Positions 1 to 6,417 of a stretch of 16,763 bases of DNA are shown here, piece after piece; within the stretch, counting starts at the first letter, position 1; every line of letters starts with the position of its first letter. The translations under genes were made by a program, and so were the position numbers. Origin of the DNA: JAIVJZ01 sp035296385 (GTDB lineage: Bacteria > Acidobacteriota > Blastocatellia > Pyrinomonadales > Pyrinomonadaceae); the NCBI GenBank assembly GCA_035296385.1, contig DATHBB010000149.1, positions 1 to 16,763 on the forward strand. The letters are read 5' to 3'. A model generated the notes under the pieces. That model was given only the letters and a program-made list of their open reading frames with translations, did not search any database and had not been told where the DNA came from.

Positions 1-28
1 CCCTGCCCGTGTGTTGTGAACATTGACC

Positions 29-49
29 GGGCAGGGACAAGCCCTGCCC
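29..49. repeat. Short GC-rich hairpin
   Basis: Two 8-base arms, GGGCAGGG at 29-36 and CCCTGCCC at 42-49, pair perfectly around a 5-base loop. A further copy of CCCTGCCC lies at 1-8. The hairpin is 75 bases past the stop of the minus-strand DksA-like gene and could help end its transcript, but there is no T-tract on that strand. A dispersed palindromic repeat is equally possible. Confidence 0.45.
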
Positions 50-93
50 CTACAGTTTTATTGAACTCCTTACATTCATTTGCAAACCGCTCT

Positions 94-123
94 AATCCGC
101 ATTACGCATTCCGAAATCCGCAA
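94..123. repeat. Degenerate short tandem repeat
   Basis: The stretch is built from variants of an ATCCGCATT-like unit about 7-9 bases long: AATCCGC, ATTACGC, ATTCCGA, AATCCGC. It sits immediately after the stop codon of the minus-strand DksA-like gene. It looks like the remains of a low-complexity intergenic repeat and no function is apparent. Confidence 0.3.
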
Positions 124-501
124 TTATAAAGTTGGGATGTCGTCGAGTCCCTGTTCCTCTTCGAGCCGGGTCTGGCAGGCGGCATCGTAGCGCGCGGTGG
201 GGACGGCTTCGAGACGGCGCTCGTCGATGAGCTTGCCACAGGATTGGCAGGTGCCGTAAGACCCTTCGTCGATGCGCAGGAGGGCTTGATCGATGTCGGC
301 CACGGCCTGCGATTCGCGCTCGCCGAGGCGCAGTTGGAGTTCCTGGTTAACGTCTTGCAGCGACATATCGACGCTGTCCTTCACGCCGTCGTCGGCGATC
401 ATGTCGAGCGCGGCCTGCTGGTTGTCTCTCACCAGTTCAGTGTGCTGGCGCAATTGCTTCGTCAATATGGCGCGGAAATGTTCCAAACGGTCTGCGTCCA
501 T
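124..501 (-). CDS. TraR/DksA-family zinc-finger regulator
   Basis: This 125-residue cytoplasmic protein has the layout of the DksA/TraR family, whose members bind the RNA polymerase secondary channel and modulate initiation, often with ppGpp. The N-terminal two thirds is a helical hairpin (about residues 5-78). Its acidic tip D42-x-x-D45-x-S47 resembles the DxxDxA motif of DksA. The C-terminal finger starts with C85-x-x-C88 followed by G. In the second half the usual C-x-x-C is D106-A-A-C109, so the third zinc ligand is Asp instead of Cys. The ATG at 501 follows an AGGGGG Shine-Dalgarno-like stretch. A perfect TATAAT lies about 75 bases upstream. Family membership is clear. Whether it acts as a true DksA or as a specialised paralogue cannot be decided here. 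Confidence 0.88.
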   Translation of the reverse strand: MDADRLEHFRAILTKQLRQHTELVRDNQQAALDMIADDGVKDSVDMSLQDVNQELQLRLGERESQAVADIDQALLRIDEGSYGTCQSCGKLIDERRLEAVPTARYDAACQTRLEEEQGLDDIPTL

Positions 502-890
502 GAAAGTGGTGCCCCCTGAGCTGAAAGGAAGACGCGTGCGCTTCCGTTGTTATTTTTGTATACGAACGCACGAATTATAACACACGTCACTCGCGCTCTC
601 GCGTCGCCCCCTTCACCTTTCCGGTCGCTGAAAGCGCAAACGAGTGCGGCGATGCCCTGCGCGCGCCGGCCGCACTTCGCAGATGGAAGTTCGAGGTTTA
701 CAATCTTTGCCGCCTACAGTAATTTTGTACTCTCCTGTCGATGCCGAGCGCGGCCGGCTCAAGAATTTCACAAGTCATGATCCCCATGCTCGGCGTAGCT
801 CTCGAACCGTACAACGGCCTTCTCCCGGCCATCTCTATGCTCTTCGGCGGCAAAACTCTTCTCGCATTTTGCCGGAAAGGAATCCTCGTC
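502..890. other. Intergenic region between divergent regulators
   Basis: This 389-base gap lies between the DksA-like gene (minus) and the AraC-type gene (plus), if the latter starts at 891. It holds the DksA-like promoter near 574-579. The AraC frame stays open upstream to an ATG at 741, but that stretch has no Shine-Dalgarno and no recognisable domain. No RNA gene or strong hairpin was seen. Confidence 0.4.
574..579 (-). promoter_or_regulatory. -10 box upstream of the DksA-like gene
   Basis: Read on the minus strand the six bases are TATAAT, a perfect sigma-70 -10 element. Transcription would start near 567 and leave a leader of about 65 bases before the ATG at 501. The -35 region is GC-rich and poor (a GAGTGACG stretch lies between), so the promoter may need an activator or an alternative -35 contact. 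Confidence 0.55.
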
Positions 891-1262
891 TTGGACTTGC
901 GAGTGCAGAACATTGTGAGACTCATGCGACGCGACCTGCGCGCCAGGCTCACGCTCAACGACATGGCGCGCGCCGCCAATCTGACCTCTTTTCATTTCTG
1001 TCACCTGTTCAAAGCCGAGACGGGACGAAGCCCTGCCAAGTATCTCAAAACCCTCAGACTCGAACGCGCGCGGGAGTTGTTGGAGACCACTTTCCTGAGC
1101 GTCAAAGAGATCAGGGCGCTCGTCGGGCTCAACGACGAGAGCCACTTTGCGCGCGATTTTCGCGCCGCCTACGGACTCACCCCGCAGCAACACCGCGAAC
1201 ACTATCTGGGACTCGCTGAACTGAAAAAGGATGAAATCGAGCAGAGCAAGATCGGTTTATAA
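891..1262 (+). CDS. AraC-family HTH protein (DNA-binding domain only)
   Basis: From the TTG at 891 the product is 123 residues and consists almost only of the AraC/XylS double helix-turn-helix. The first HTH contains LTLNDMARAANLTSFHFCHL and is followed by FKAETGRSPAKYLKTLRLER. The second HTH reads SVKEIRALVGLNDESHFARD and ends in the signature FRAAYGLTPQQHR. I chose TTG 891 because AAAGGA ends 9 bases before it and the product then begins exactly at the helical domain. Starts at 741 (ATG, 173 residues) or 777 have no Shine-Dalgarno and add a segment with no recognisable domain. There is no ligand-binding domain, so any control must come from expression level or a partner. It is divergent from the DksA-like gene and convergent with the TonB receptor gene, whose control by it is unproven. 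Confidence 0.8.
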   Translation: MDLRVQNIVRLMRRDLRARLTLNDMARAANLTSFHFCHLFKAETGRSPAKYLKTLRLERARELLETTFLSVKEIRALVGLNDESHFARDFRAAYGLTPQQHREHYLGLAELKKDEIEQSKIGL

Positions 1263-1343
1263 ACTGCCGCCGCGACGGGCAAAATTGCTACCGACCCGCA
1301 TCGCCCGCCGGCGAGTCGCAACCGGCGCGACGCCACGCGCGAA

Positions 1344-1392
1344 TAAAGACCGAGGGCGGCGAACCTGACAGGCTCGCCGCCCTCGGTCTTTA
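1344..1392. terminator. Bidirectional intrinsic terminator
   Basis: Arms at 1344-1365 and 1371-1392 form a 22-base-pair stem with a single A-C mismatch and a 5-base TGACA loop. The outer ends TAAAGACC and GGTCTTTA give a short T-rich tail on both strands. It lies between the convergent ends of the AraC-type gene (1262) and the TonB receptor gene (1458), which fits shared termination of both. Confidence 0.8.
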
Positions 1393-1457
1393 AGGTGCGC
1401 TTCGGATTCGGGTGCGCGTCGCTCTCTGTGTGCGAACGTCCGCCGCGTGGCCGTAGG

Positions 1458-3893
1458 TTAAAAGCGGAACTTCAATCCGGCCTGCACGAGGCGCGGGCTG
1501 CTCGGCAGGATGCCGCGCGCGCGGTCAACGATGTAAGTGCGGTCGAAGAGGTTCTTGGCGGTCACGAAAAAGGTGGAACGCAACTGCTCGACGTTGTAGT
1601 TGACGGTCGCGTTCCAGACCGCGTAGCCGGGAATTGGGCCGAGTTGCCCGTCGGTGCGTGGCGACGTGCGTAAGTTCAGATCGTCCCCGAACTGACGACC
1701 GACGTAGACGCCTTCGAGGAGCGCATCGATGCCCGAGGGGTGCGAGTAGCCGAGATTGGCGTTCAGCAAATTCTCGGGCGCATAGGGCAGACGGTTGCCT
1801 GTGATGCTGACATTGGTAAAACCCGCGATGTTGCTGAAGCGCGTGCCCGTGAACTTCGCGGTGGGGAGGAACGTGTAGGCCACGCGCAGGTAAAAGTTGT
1901 GGCGGCTGCCGATGAGCGTGCCGGAGTCTATGCGGCCGGTCAATTCCGCGCCCTGATGCACGGTCGAGCCGCCGTTCGTGAGCGCCGAGCCGACGCCCCC
2001 TGCCAGCGTCGCGGGGATGATCTGATTCTCGTAGTCCATGCGGAACAGCGTGGCCTCGAAGCGGAGGCCGCGGCGCGGCGTGGCGCGCAAGCCCAGTTCG
2101 TAATTCCAACTCAGTTCGGGATCGAGTTCGATGCTGCCGCCCGTCGTGTTGTTGATGATGTCCTCCGTGCGCGGCGGCGCGAAGCCCCTGTGTACGCCCG
2201 CAAACAGCGTCAACTGCGTGGCCGGCTGGTAAGAGACGCCGAGGCCGGGGATGACTTGCGTGAGCGCCGTGCGGCCTGAGACGCCGCGTCCCGCGTTGGC
2301 GAGCCGGTTGGTGCGCTGGAACTCGACGTGCTCGACGCGCACGCCCGGCGTGACGGTGAATTTCTCGAAGAGGAAGCGATTCTGCACGAAGCCGGAATAG
2401 GCCTGGTTGCGCCGCTCGTTATTCTCCGCGACCGCGCCGTCGCGCGAGTTGGGGAGGTCGCCGTTCTTCTGCAAACGCTCCTGCGTCTCATAGTGCGCGC
2501 GGACGCCGAAATCGGTCTCGCTGCGCACGCCGAAGAGTTTGTGCCGGACGTTCAAATGCGGCTCGACGCCGAAGAAATAGTAGGTGCGCAGACGCCCCTC
2601 GTTGCCGCAGGTCGTGTTGAGATCGGCGAAACTGCGGCAGTCCGGATCGACTCTCAGGCGATTCGGACGCTGCGCGGAATTGCTCGACTGTCGCCACCAG
2701 TGGCGGCGGAAGTAAGAGCCGTAGAGCGTAGTGGTCAGCGTCGTGTTCGCGTTGAAGACGACGGCGTGCGTGGCCGACGCGCCGAAGCGGTCGCCGAAGA
2801 AGCGGTCGTTGAAGAAAGGATTCGCGCGCGGGTCGGCGGCATACTCGGCCTCGGTCAGCCCCGAATAAGAGACCTGCGAACGCTCGCGGTAGAAGTTGAA
2901 CTTCGTGGTCAGCGCCTGCCGCGTGCCGAGCGAGGTGACGCTCTTGAAGTTGAAGTCTGAAAGGCCGGAGCGGTGCTGCGCGCGCGCGCCCTCGCCCTGC
3001 TTGCGCGTCACGTCGAAGAGAAAGCCGGTGTTGCCGAGCGTCGTGCCGAAATCGGCGTGGCCGTTGAAATAGTCGCGGTTGCCGCCCGTGAGCGTCAGCG
3101 ACCCGGAGGTCTTTTCGGGCGGCGTGCGCGTGATGTAGTTGACGACGCCGCCGATGGTCTGCGGCCCGTAGAGAATTTGCCCGGAGCCCTTGAGCACCTC
3201 GATGCTCTCGAAACGATCAATCGGTGGATGGTAATAAGAGGCGTTGTCGCCGTAGGGCGCGTAGGTGAGCGGGATGCCGTCTTCGAGGAGCAGGACTTTG
3301 GTGGAGCGCGTCGGGTTCAAACCGCGTATGCCGATGTTCGGCCTGAGGCCGAAACCCTCTTCGTCGCGGACGTTGACGCCGGACACTTTGCGCAGCGCCT
3401 CGCTCGAAGTGAAGACGCGGCTCAGTTCGAGCACCTCGCGTTCGATCACCTCGACCGAGCCGGGGATGCGCTCGACCACTTCGGGAATCCCCGCGATGCT
3501 CGAAGACGTGACGACGACCGCCTCGGCGAGGGAAGCCGCGTGCAAAGTGAGTTCGACCGCGCTGTTCGCTTCGTCTCTAATCGACACTTCGCGGTCGGCG
3601 AGTTCAAAGCCGCGACTCGTCGCGCGCAAGCGGTACGAGCCTGCGGCGAGTTGCGTGAACGTGAATGCGCCCGACGCGTCCGTCACAATTGTCGTCTCGT
3701 CGTTCCTGCTCTCCTGCCTGAGCGTCACGGTCGCGCCTTCGACCGCCGCCCCGAATTGATCGAGCACGCGCCCCGATAGGGAGACGCCTCCCGACTGAGC
3801 CGCCGCGCTCGAAGCGCACCCACACCACACGAAGAACGCCGCGACTGCGCACAGCAGGCGCGATGCCCGACTTCTCACAGACCATATCCGCAT
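1458..3893 (-). CDS. TonB-dependent outer-membrane receptor, FecA-like
   Basis: This 811-residue receptor imports a ligand, probably a ferric complex, across the outer membrane using TonB energy. A signal peptide (about 1-33, ending SSAAAQ) is followed by a carboxypeptidase-regulatory-like beta domain (about 37-118) with SGRVLDQFGAAVEGATVTLR. A TonB-box-like EAVVVTS lies near 124. The plug (about 130-258) carries RPNIGIRGLNPTRSTKVLLL, LEDGIPLTYAPYGDNASYYH and ILYGPQTIGGVVNYITRTPP, all typical of the FecA/ferric-citrate branch. The barrel runs to the C-terminal GLKFRF, ending in Phe as outer-membrane proteins do. The ATG at 3893 is preferred because AAGGAA lies 7-8 bases before it and the signal peptide starts normally. 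A TTG at 3926 would add 11 charged residues. A sigma-70 promoter and Fur-box-like repeat lie upstream. No FecR/FecI genes are adjacent. The substrate is inferred only from plug similarity. Confidence 0.93.
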   Translation of the reverse strand: MRIWSVRSRASRLLCAVAAFFVWCGCASSAAAQSGGVSLSGRVLDQFGAAVEGATVTLRQESRNDETTIVTDASGAFTFTQLAAGSYRLRATSRGFELADREVSIRDEANSAVELTLHAASLAEAVVVTSSSIAGIPEVVERIPGSVEVIEREVLELSRVFTSSEALRKVSGVNVRDEEGFGLRPNIGIRGLNPTRSTKVLLLEDGIPLTYAPYGDNASYYHPPIDRFESIEVLKGSGQILYGPQTIGGVVNYITRTPPEKTSGSLTLTGGNRDYFNGHADFGTTLGNTGFLFDVTRKQGEGARAQHRSGLSDFNFKSVTSLGTRQALTTKFNFYRERSQVSYSGLTEAEYAADPRANPFFNDRFFGDRFGASATHAVVFNANTTLTTTLYGSYFRRHWWRQSSNSAQRPNRLRVDPDCRSFADLNTTCGNEGRLRTYYFFGVEPHLNVRHKLFGVRSETDFGVRAHYETQERLQKNGDLPNSRDGAVAENNERRNQAYSGFVQNRFLFEKFTVTPGVRVEHVEFQRTNRLANAGRGVSGRTALTQVIPGLGVSYQPATQLTLFAGVHRGFAPPRTEDIINNTTGGSIELDPELSWNYELGLRATPRRGLRFEATLFRMDYENQIIPATLAGGVGSALTNGGSTVHQGAELTGRIDSGTLIGSRHNFYLRVAYTFLPTAKFTGTRFSNIAGFTNVSITGNRLPYAPENLLNANLGYSHPSGIDALLEGVYVGRQFGDDLNLRTSPRTDGQLGPIPGYAVWNATVNYNVEQLRSTFFVTAKNLFDRTYIVDRARGILPSSPRLVQAGLKFRF

Positions 3894-3951
3894 GACCGAT
3901 TCCTTTTTTCGTGAACCCTTAAACAAAATAGGAAGAACTCTGAAGGTGCCC

Positions 3952-3976
3952 GAAATTGAAAGTCGTTTTCATTTTC
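3952..3976 (-). promoter_or_regulatory. Fur-box-like inverted repeat
   Basis: Perfect 10-base half sites GAAAnTGAAA and TTTCAnTTTC face each other across 5 bases. The core TGAAAAC-G-ACTTTCA matches the 7-1-7 Fur layout TGATAAT-n-ATTATCA at 5 of 7 bases in each half. It lies about 60 bases before the receptor ATG and just downstream of the predicted transcription start, where a bound repressor would block transcription. This agrees with an iron-uptake role. The match was made by eye and not tested. Confidence 0.5.
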
Positions 3977-3990
3977 AGGCAGGACGGGAA

Positions 3991-4018
3991 ATTAAACCTT
4001 TGTGGGTTCTCGTGTCAA
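3991..4018 (-). promoter_or_regulatory. Sigma-70 promoter of the TonB receptor
   Basis: On the minus strand TTGACA (4018-4013, perfect -35) is followed after 16 bases by TTTAAT (3996-3991, 5 of 6 to TATAAT). The predicted start is near 3984, giving a leader of about 90 bases that contains the Fur-box-like repeat. Confidence 0.65.
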
Positions 4019-4079
4019 GTAAAAGTTTTCGGGGCGGGATTAAACTCGAAGGCAATTAGTGAGAGAGTCCGGCGACGCG

Positions 4080-5042
4080 TCAGGATTCGCCGCAGAGAAT
4101 TTGGGCGGCGAGGAGCGGGATCATGAGTTCGTGATGGCCGGTGATGGAATAGCCGCGCCCCGCGCCGTCGCTCGTAGGGCGGCGGACGACGTTTGTGAGC
4201 GGGCGGTAGGATTGTATGAAGTCGAAGTTGGCGGTGGTGAAATCGGCGAGCGGGTGGCCGAGATTTCGCACGAGCGTGACGGCCTTCAAAAATATTTCAG
4301 GCAAGACGACCGCCGAGCCGATGTTCAAATAGACGCCGCCGCCGTTCATGCGACGGACGAGTTCGGAGAGCAAGCGAAAATCGGTGTGAGAAGTTTCGCC
4401 GAGCGCCGCGCCCTGCGCCGTCGGGTGAAAATGCGCGATATCGGCGCCGATTGCGATGTGCGACGTGAAGGGCACGCGCGCGTTGTAGGCGGCGCACAGG
4501 AGCGAGAGGTTCGCGTGCGGCGGGTTCAGTTGTGAAAGCTCGCGCCCCAACGCTTCGCCGAGTCCGAGGCGGTCGCGCGCGCCCGCCTGCGCCGCTTCGT
4601 TCAAAAGTTTTCCGGTCTCTTCCGCCGCGCCGAACGCGCCTTCGCCGAGCGTGGCGTCAACGTCTTCCGAAGTCGAGCCGACGAGCGCGATCTCCGCGTC
4701 GTGTACGAGCACGGAGCCGTTCGCGGCGACGGCTGAGACGTAGCCGCGCCGCATCAGATCGATGATGACGGGCGCGAGTCCGGTCTTGACGACGTGGCCG
4801 CCGATGCCCCAGATGATGGGCTTCTGCAACTCGCGCGCGCGCCGCACCTGCACAGCAACTTCGCGTAGCGAGCGCACGGCGAGAATGTTCGGGAGCGTGC
4901 GTAGAAAATCGCGGAGCGTCGAGTCGGCGGCGAAAGTTTGCGCGAAGTCTTCGGTCGTGACTTTGCTCGGGCGCGAGGCGAGCGGGTAAGTGTTGACTTT
5001 GTCGAGTGCGAGCGGGCGCAAGTCTTCGTCGTAAATTGACAC
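4080..5042 (-). CDS. Deoxyhypusine-synthase-fold protein (probably not a true DHS)
   Basis: This 320-residue soluble protein has no signal peptide. Several blocks line up by eye with deoxyhypusine synthase: GIGGHVVKTGLAPVIIDLMR with the TTAGGVEEDLIK region, NARVPFTSHIAIGADIAHFH with the IPVFSPALTDGSLGD region, and ELMIPLLAAQIL with the C-terminal SLVFPLLVAETF. It also contains ANGSVLVHDAEIALVGSTSE. The lysine that carries the butylamine intermediate in DHS has no counterpart; the matching stretch (VVRRPTSDGAGRG) has only arginines. Bacteria also lack eIF5A, so true hypusine synthesis is unlikely. The start is GTG 5042, with AGAAGGGA some 13 bases upstream. Only 21 bases separate it from gmhA, so the two are probably co-transcribed, and a role near heptose or sugar metabolism is an inference from that pairing. 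The actual reaction is unknown. Confidence 0.75.
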   Translation of the reverse strand: MSIYDEDLRPLALDKVNTYPLASRPSKVTTEDFAQTFAADSTLRDFLRTLPNILAVRSLREVAVQVRRARELQKPIIWGIGGHVVKTGLAPVIIDLMRRGYVSAVAANGSVLVHDAEIALVGSTSEDVDATLGEGAFGAAEETGKLLNEAAQAGARDRLGLGEALGRELSQLNPPHANLSLLCAAYNARVPFTSHIAIGADIAHFHPTAQGAALGETSHTDFRLLSELVRRMNGGGVYLNIGSAVVLPEIFLKAVTLVRNLGHPLADFTTANFDFIQSYRPLTNVVRRPTSDGAGRGYSITGHHELMIPLLAAQILCGES

Positions 5043-5063
5043 GGCTTCTCGGTCGTCCCTTCT

Positions 5064-5648
5064 TCAACCTTCGCCCTCGGCGAAAAGCATCCCCTCGACC
5101 AGTTCGCAGAGTATGTGGCCGACGAGGTTGTGAGTCTCCTGTATACGCTGCGTGTCGGGGCTTTCGACGACGAGCGCGAGATCGCAGAGCGGCGCGACGC
5201 GCCCGCCGTCGCGTCCGAGCAGGCCGATCACTTTCAACCCGCGCTCGCGCGCACGCTCGACCGCCGCGACGATGTTCGCGGACGTGCCCGAAGTCGTGAT
5301 GGCGACGAGCACATCATTCTGCGCGCCGAAGGCTTCGACCTGACGTGCGAAGACCTGTTCGAAGCCCGTGTCGTTGGCAATCGAGGTGAGGACGCCGCCG
5401 TCGGTCGAGAGCGCGAGCGCGGGCAGGGCGCGTCGCTTCATGCGCGAAAATTGGTTCACGAATTCGCCCGCAATGTGCTGCGCGTCGGTCGAAGAGCCGC
5501 CGTTGCCGCAGAGCAAAATTTTGCCGCCCGCGCGGAAACTCGCGGCGATGATTTCGGCGGCGCGCACGACATCTGCCGTGTGTTCGTCGAAGTAACGCCG
5601 CTTGACTTCGATGCTGTCGGCGACGATTGCTGAGATGTGTTCAATCAT
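5064..5648 (-). CDS. gmhA: Phosphoheptose isomerase (SIS domain)
   Basis: GmhA converts sedoheptulose 7-phosphate to D-glycero-D-manno-heptose 7-phosphate, the first step to the ADP- and GDP-heptose precursors of lipopolysaccharide core or S-layer glycans. The 194-residue product is a single SIS domain of the usual length. The phosphate-binding loop is LLCGNGGSSTDAQHIAGEFV (about 45-64), with H58 and E62 at the metal/catalytic positions. The second loop is AITTSGTSANIV (about 116-127), and RIQETH supplies Q170 and H173. I prefer the ATG at 5648 because it matches the usual N-terminus; the frame extends to a GTG at 5675, and neither start has a clear Shine-Dalgarno. It is followed after 21 bases by the DHS-like gene. 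Other heptose genes are not in the window. A paralogous SIS isomerase is possible but less likely. Confidence 0.88.
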   Translation of the reverse strand: MIEHISAIVADSIEVKRRYFDEHTADVVRAAEIIAASFRAGGKILLCGNGGSSTDAQHIAGEFVNQFSRMKRRALPALALSTDGGVLTSIANDTGFEQVFARQVEAFGAQNDVLVAITTSGTSANIVAAVERARERGLKVIGLLGRDGGRVAPLCDLALVVESPDTQRIQETHNLVGHILCELVEGMLFAEGEG

Positions 5649-5738
5649 ATCGGGGTCGTAAACGCGAAAATGCACCGGCTGCGCGAATAGGAGAAGGTAT
5701 CCTACCGGCGCGTCCGGTGCAAACGCTCGTCGGTCAGC

Positions 5739-5762
5739 GCCCGCGCGCTCGTTTGCGCGGGC
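5739..5762 (-). terminator. Hairpin after the 157-residue exported protein
   Basis: GCCCGCGC (5739-5746) and GCGCGGGC (5755-5762) form an 8-base-pair stem around an 8-base loop, 26 bases past the stop of the gene ending at 5788. There is no T-tract, so it is a weak terminator candidate. A separate 8-base inverted repeat (TGCACCGG 5671-5678, CCGGTGCA 5714-5721) lies between it and gmhA. Confidence 0.35.
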
Positions 5763-5787
5763 ATATGTGCTCGTGCGTGGCGTCGTT

Positions 5788-6261
5788 CTACTGCGTTGTT
5801 TCCGAGAGCATGGACTTGTATTTCGTGTTGGTCTTGCGGTCGGTCATCTCGATGTAGACATAACTCGGCGGGATGACATCCACTTCGAGCGCGAACCACA
5901 GTTTACTGAGATCGCCGGGGCTGCCCAGAGCGCAGAATCCGTTGAGCCGTTTTCCGCCCTGATCGTAGATGTCCACCCAGGTGCGCGACGCCTTCGTGTT
6001 TTGCCCGCAGGGCGGCAGGTCCGGCGAGGCTGCGAACATCTCCTTCGGGTAGGCGCTGCTGTTCTCGATGTTGTAGTTGTAGCGCGTGAACTGCTTGCCG
6101 CCGGTTTGATAAAACTCCGGCCCGATGAAGACCGGCACGGGGTTCGGCAGAGGACGCGGCGCAATCGCTTCTTGCGCCGTCGAAACAACGACGGACGCCA
6201 ATATCATCATCCCCAGACTCGCTAAAAACAGCACGCCCCTTGTTCCGACGTTTGATCTCAT
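5788..6261 (-). CDS. Exported protein of unknown function
   Basis: I do not recognise a named family. The 157-residue product has an N-terminal hydrophobic segment (about 9-27, VLFLASLGMMILASVVVS) followed by TAQEA, consistent with a cleaved signal peptide. The mature part is polar with many aromatic residues: ENSSAYPKEMFAASPDLPPC, then TWVDIYDQGGKRLNGFC and YVYIEMTDRKTNTKYKS. Two cysteines (in LPPCGQ and NGFCAL) could form a disulfide. The alternation of strands and loops suggests a small beta-rich periplasmic domain. The ATG at 6261 follows GGAGGAAAGGAAACGACC, a very strong ribosome-binding site. It is a stand-alone gene: 139 bases separate it from gmhA downstream and 156 bases from the upstream gene, with hairpins in both gaps. 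Confidence 0.7.
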   Translation of the reverse strand: MRSNVGTRGVLFLASLGMMILASVVVSTAQEAIAPRPLPNPVPVFIGPEFYQTGGKQFTRYNYNIENSSAYPKEMFAASPDLPPCGQNTKASRTWVDIYDQGGKRLNGFCALGSPGDLSKLWFALEVDVIPPSYVYIEMTDRKTNTKYKSMLSETTQ

Positions 6262-6370
6262 GGTCGTTTCCTTTCCTCCAAGAATTGACGAGACGCGTCT
6301 GGTTTAACTGCCCGTTCGGATAAAGCCTGAGAGCGAATGAGACGAAGCGGAGAAAAAACCTGAGCGGACG

Positions 6371-6406
6371 CGGGGCGGCTCATTGCGCGCGCAATGAGCC
6401 GCCCCG
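6371..6406. terminator. Perfect 36-base palindrome, terminator-like
   Basis: The 36 bases are fully self-complementary, giving a 16-base-pair stem with a GCGC tip. The palindrome begins 12 bases past the stop (6418) of the minus-strand exported protein, a normal terminator position. However, the T-tract (TTTT, 6407-6410) follows on the plus strand; on the minus strand the stem is preceded by AAAA and followed by CGCGTCC. It may stop minus-strand transcripts by stem strength alone or protect their 3' ends. Confidence 0.65.
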
Positions 6407-6417
6407 TTTTGAGAACT

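Noticed and set aside
2973..3779. Plus-strand 268-residue open frame inside the TonB receptor gene
   Set aside because: It is antisense to a clearly coding gene, is very rich in Arg, Ala, Glu and Val, shows no domain, and reflects the high GC content.
4080..5042. True deoxyhypusine synthase
   Set aside because: No lysine lies at the expected catalytic place, and bacteria have no eIF5A substrate. Only the fold assignment is kept.
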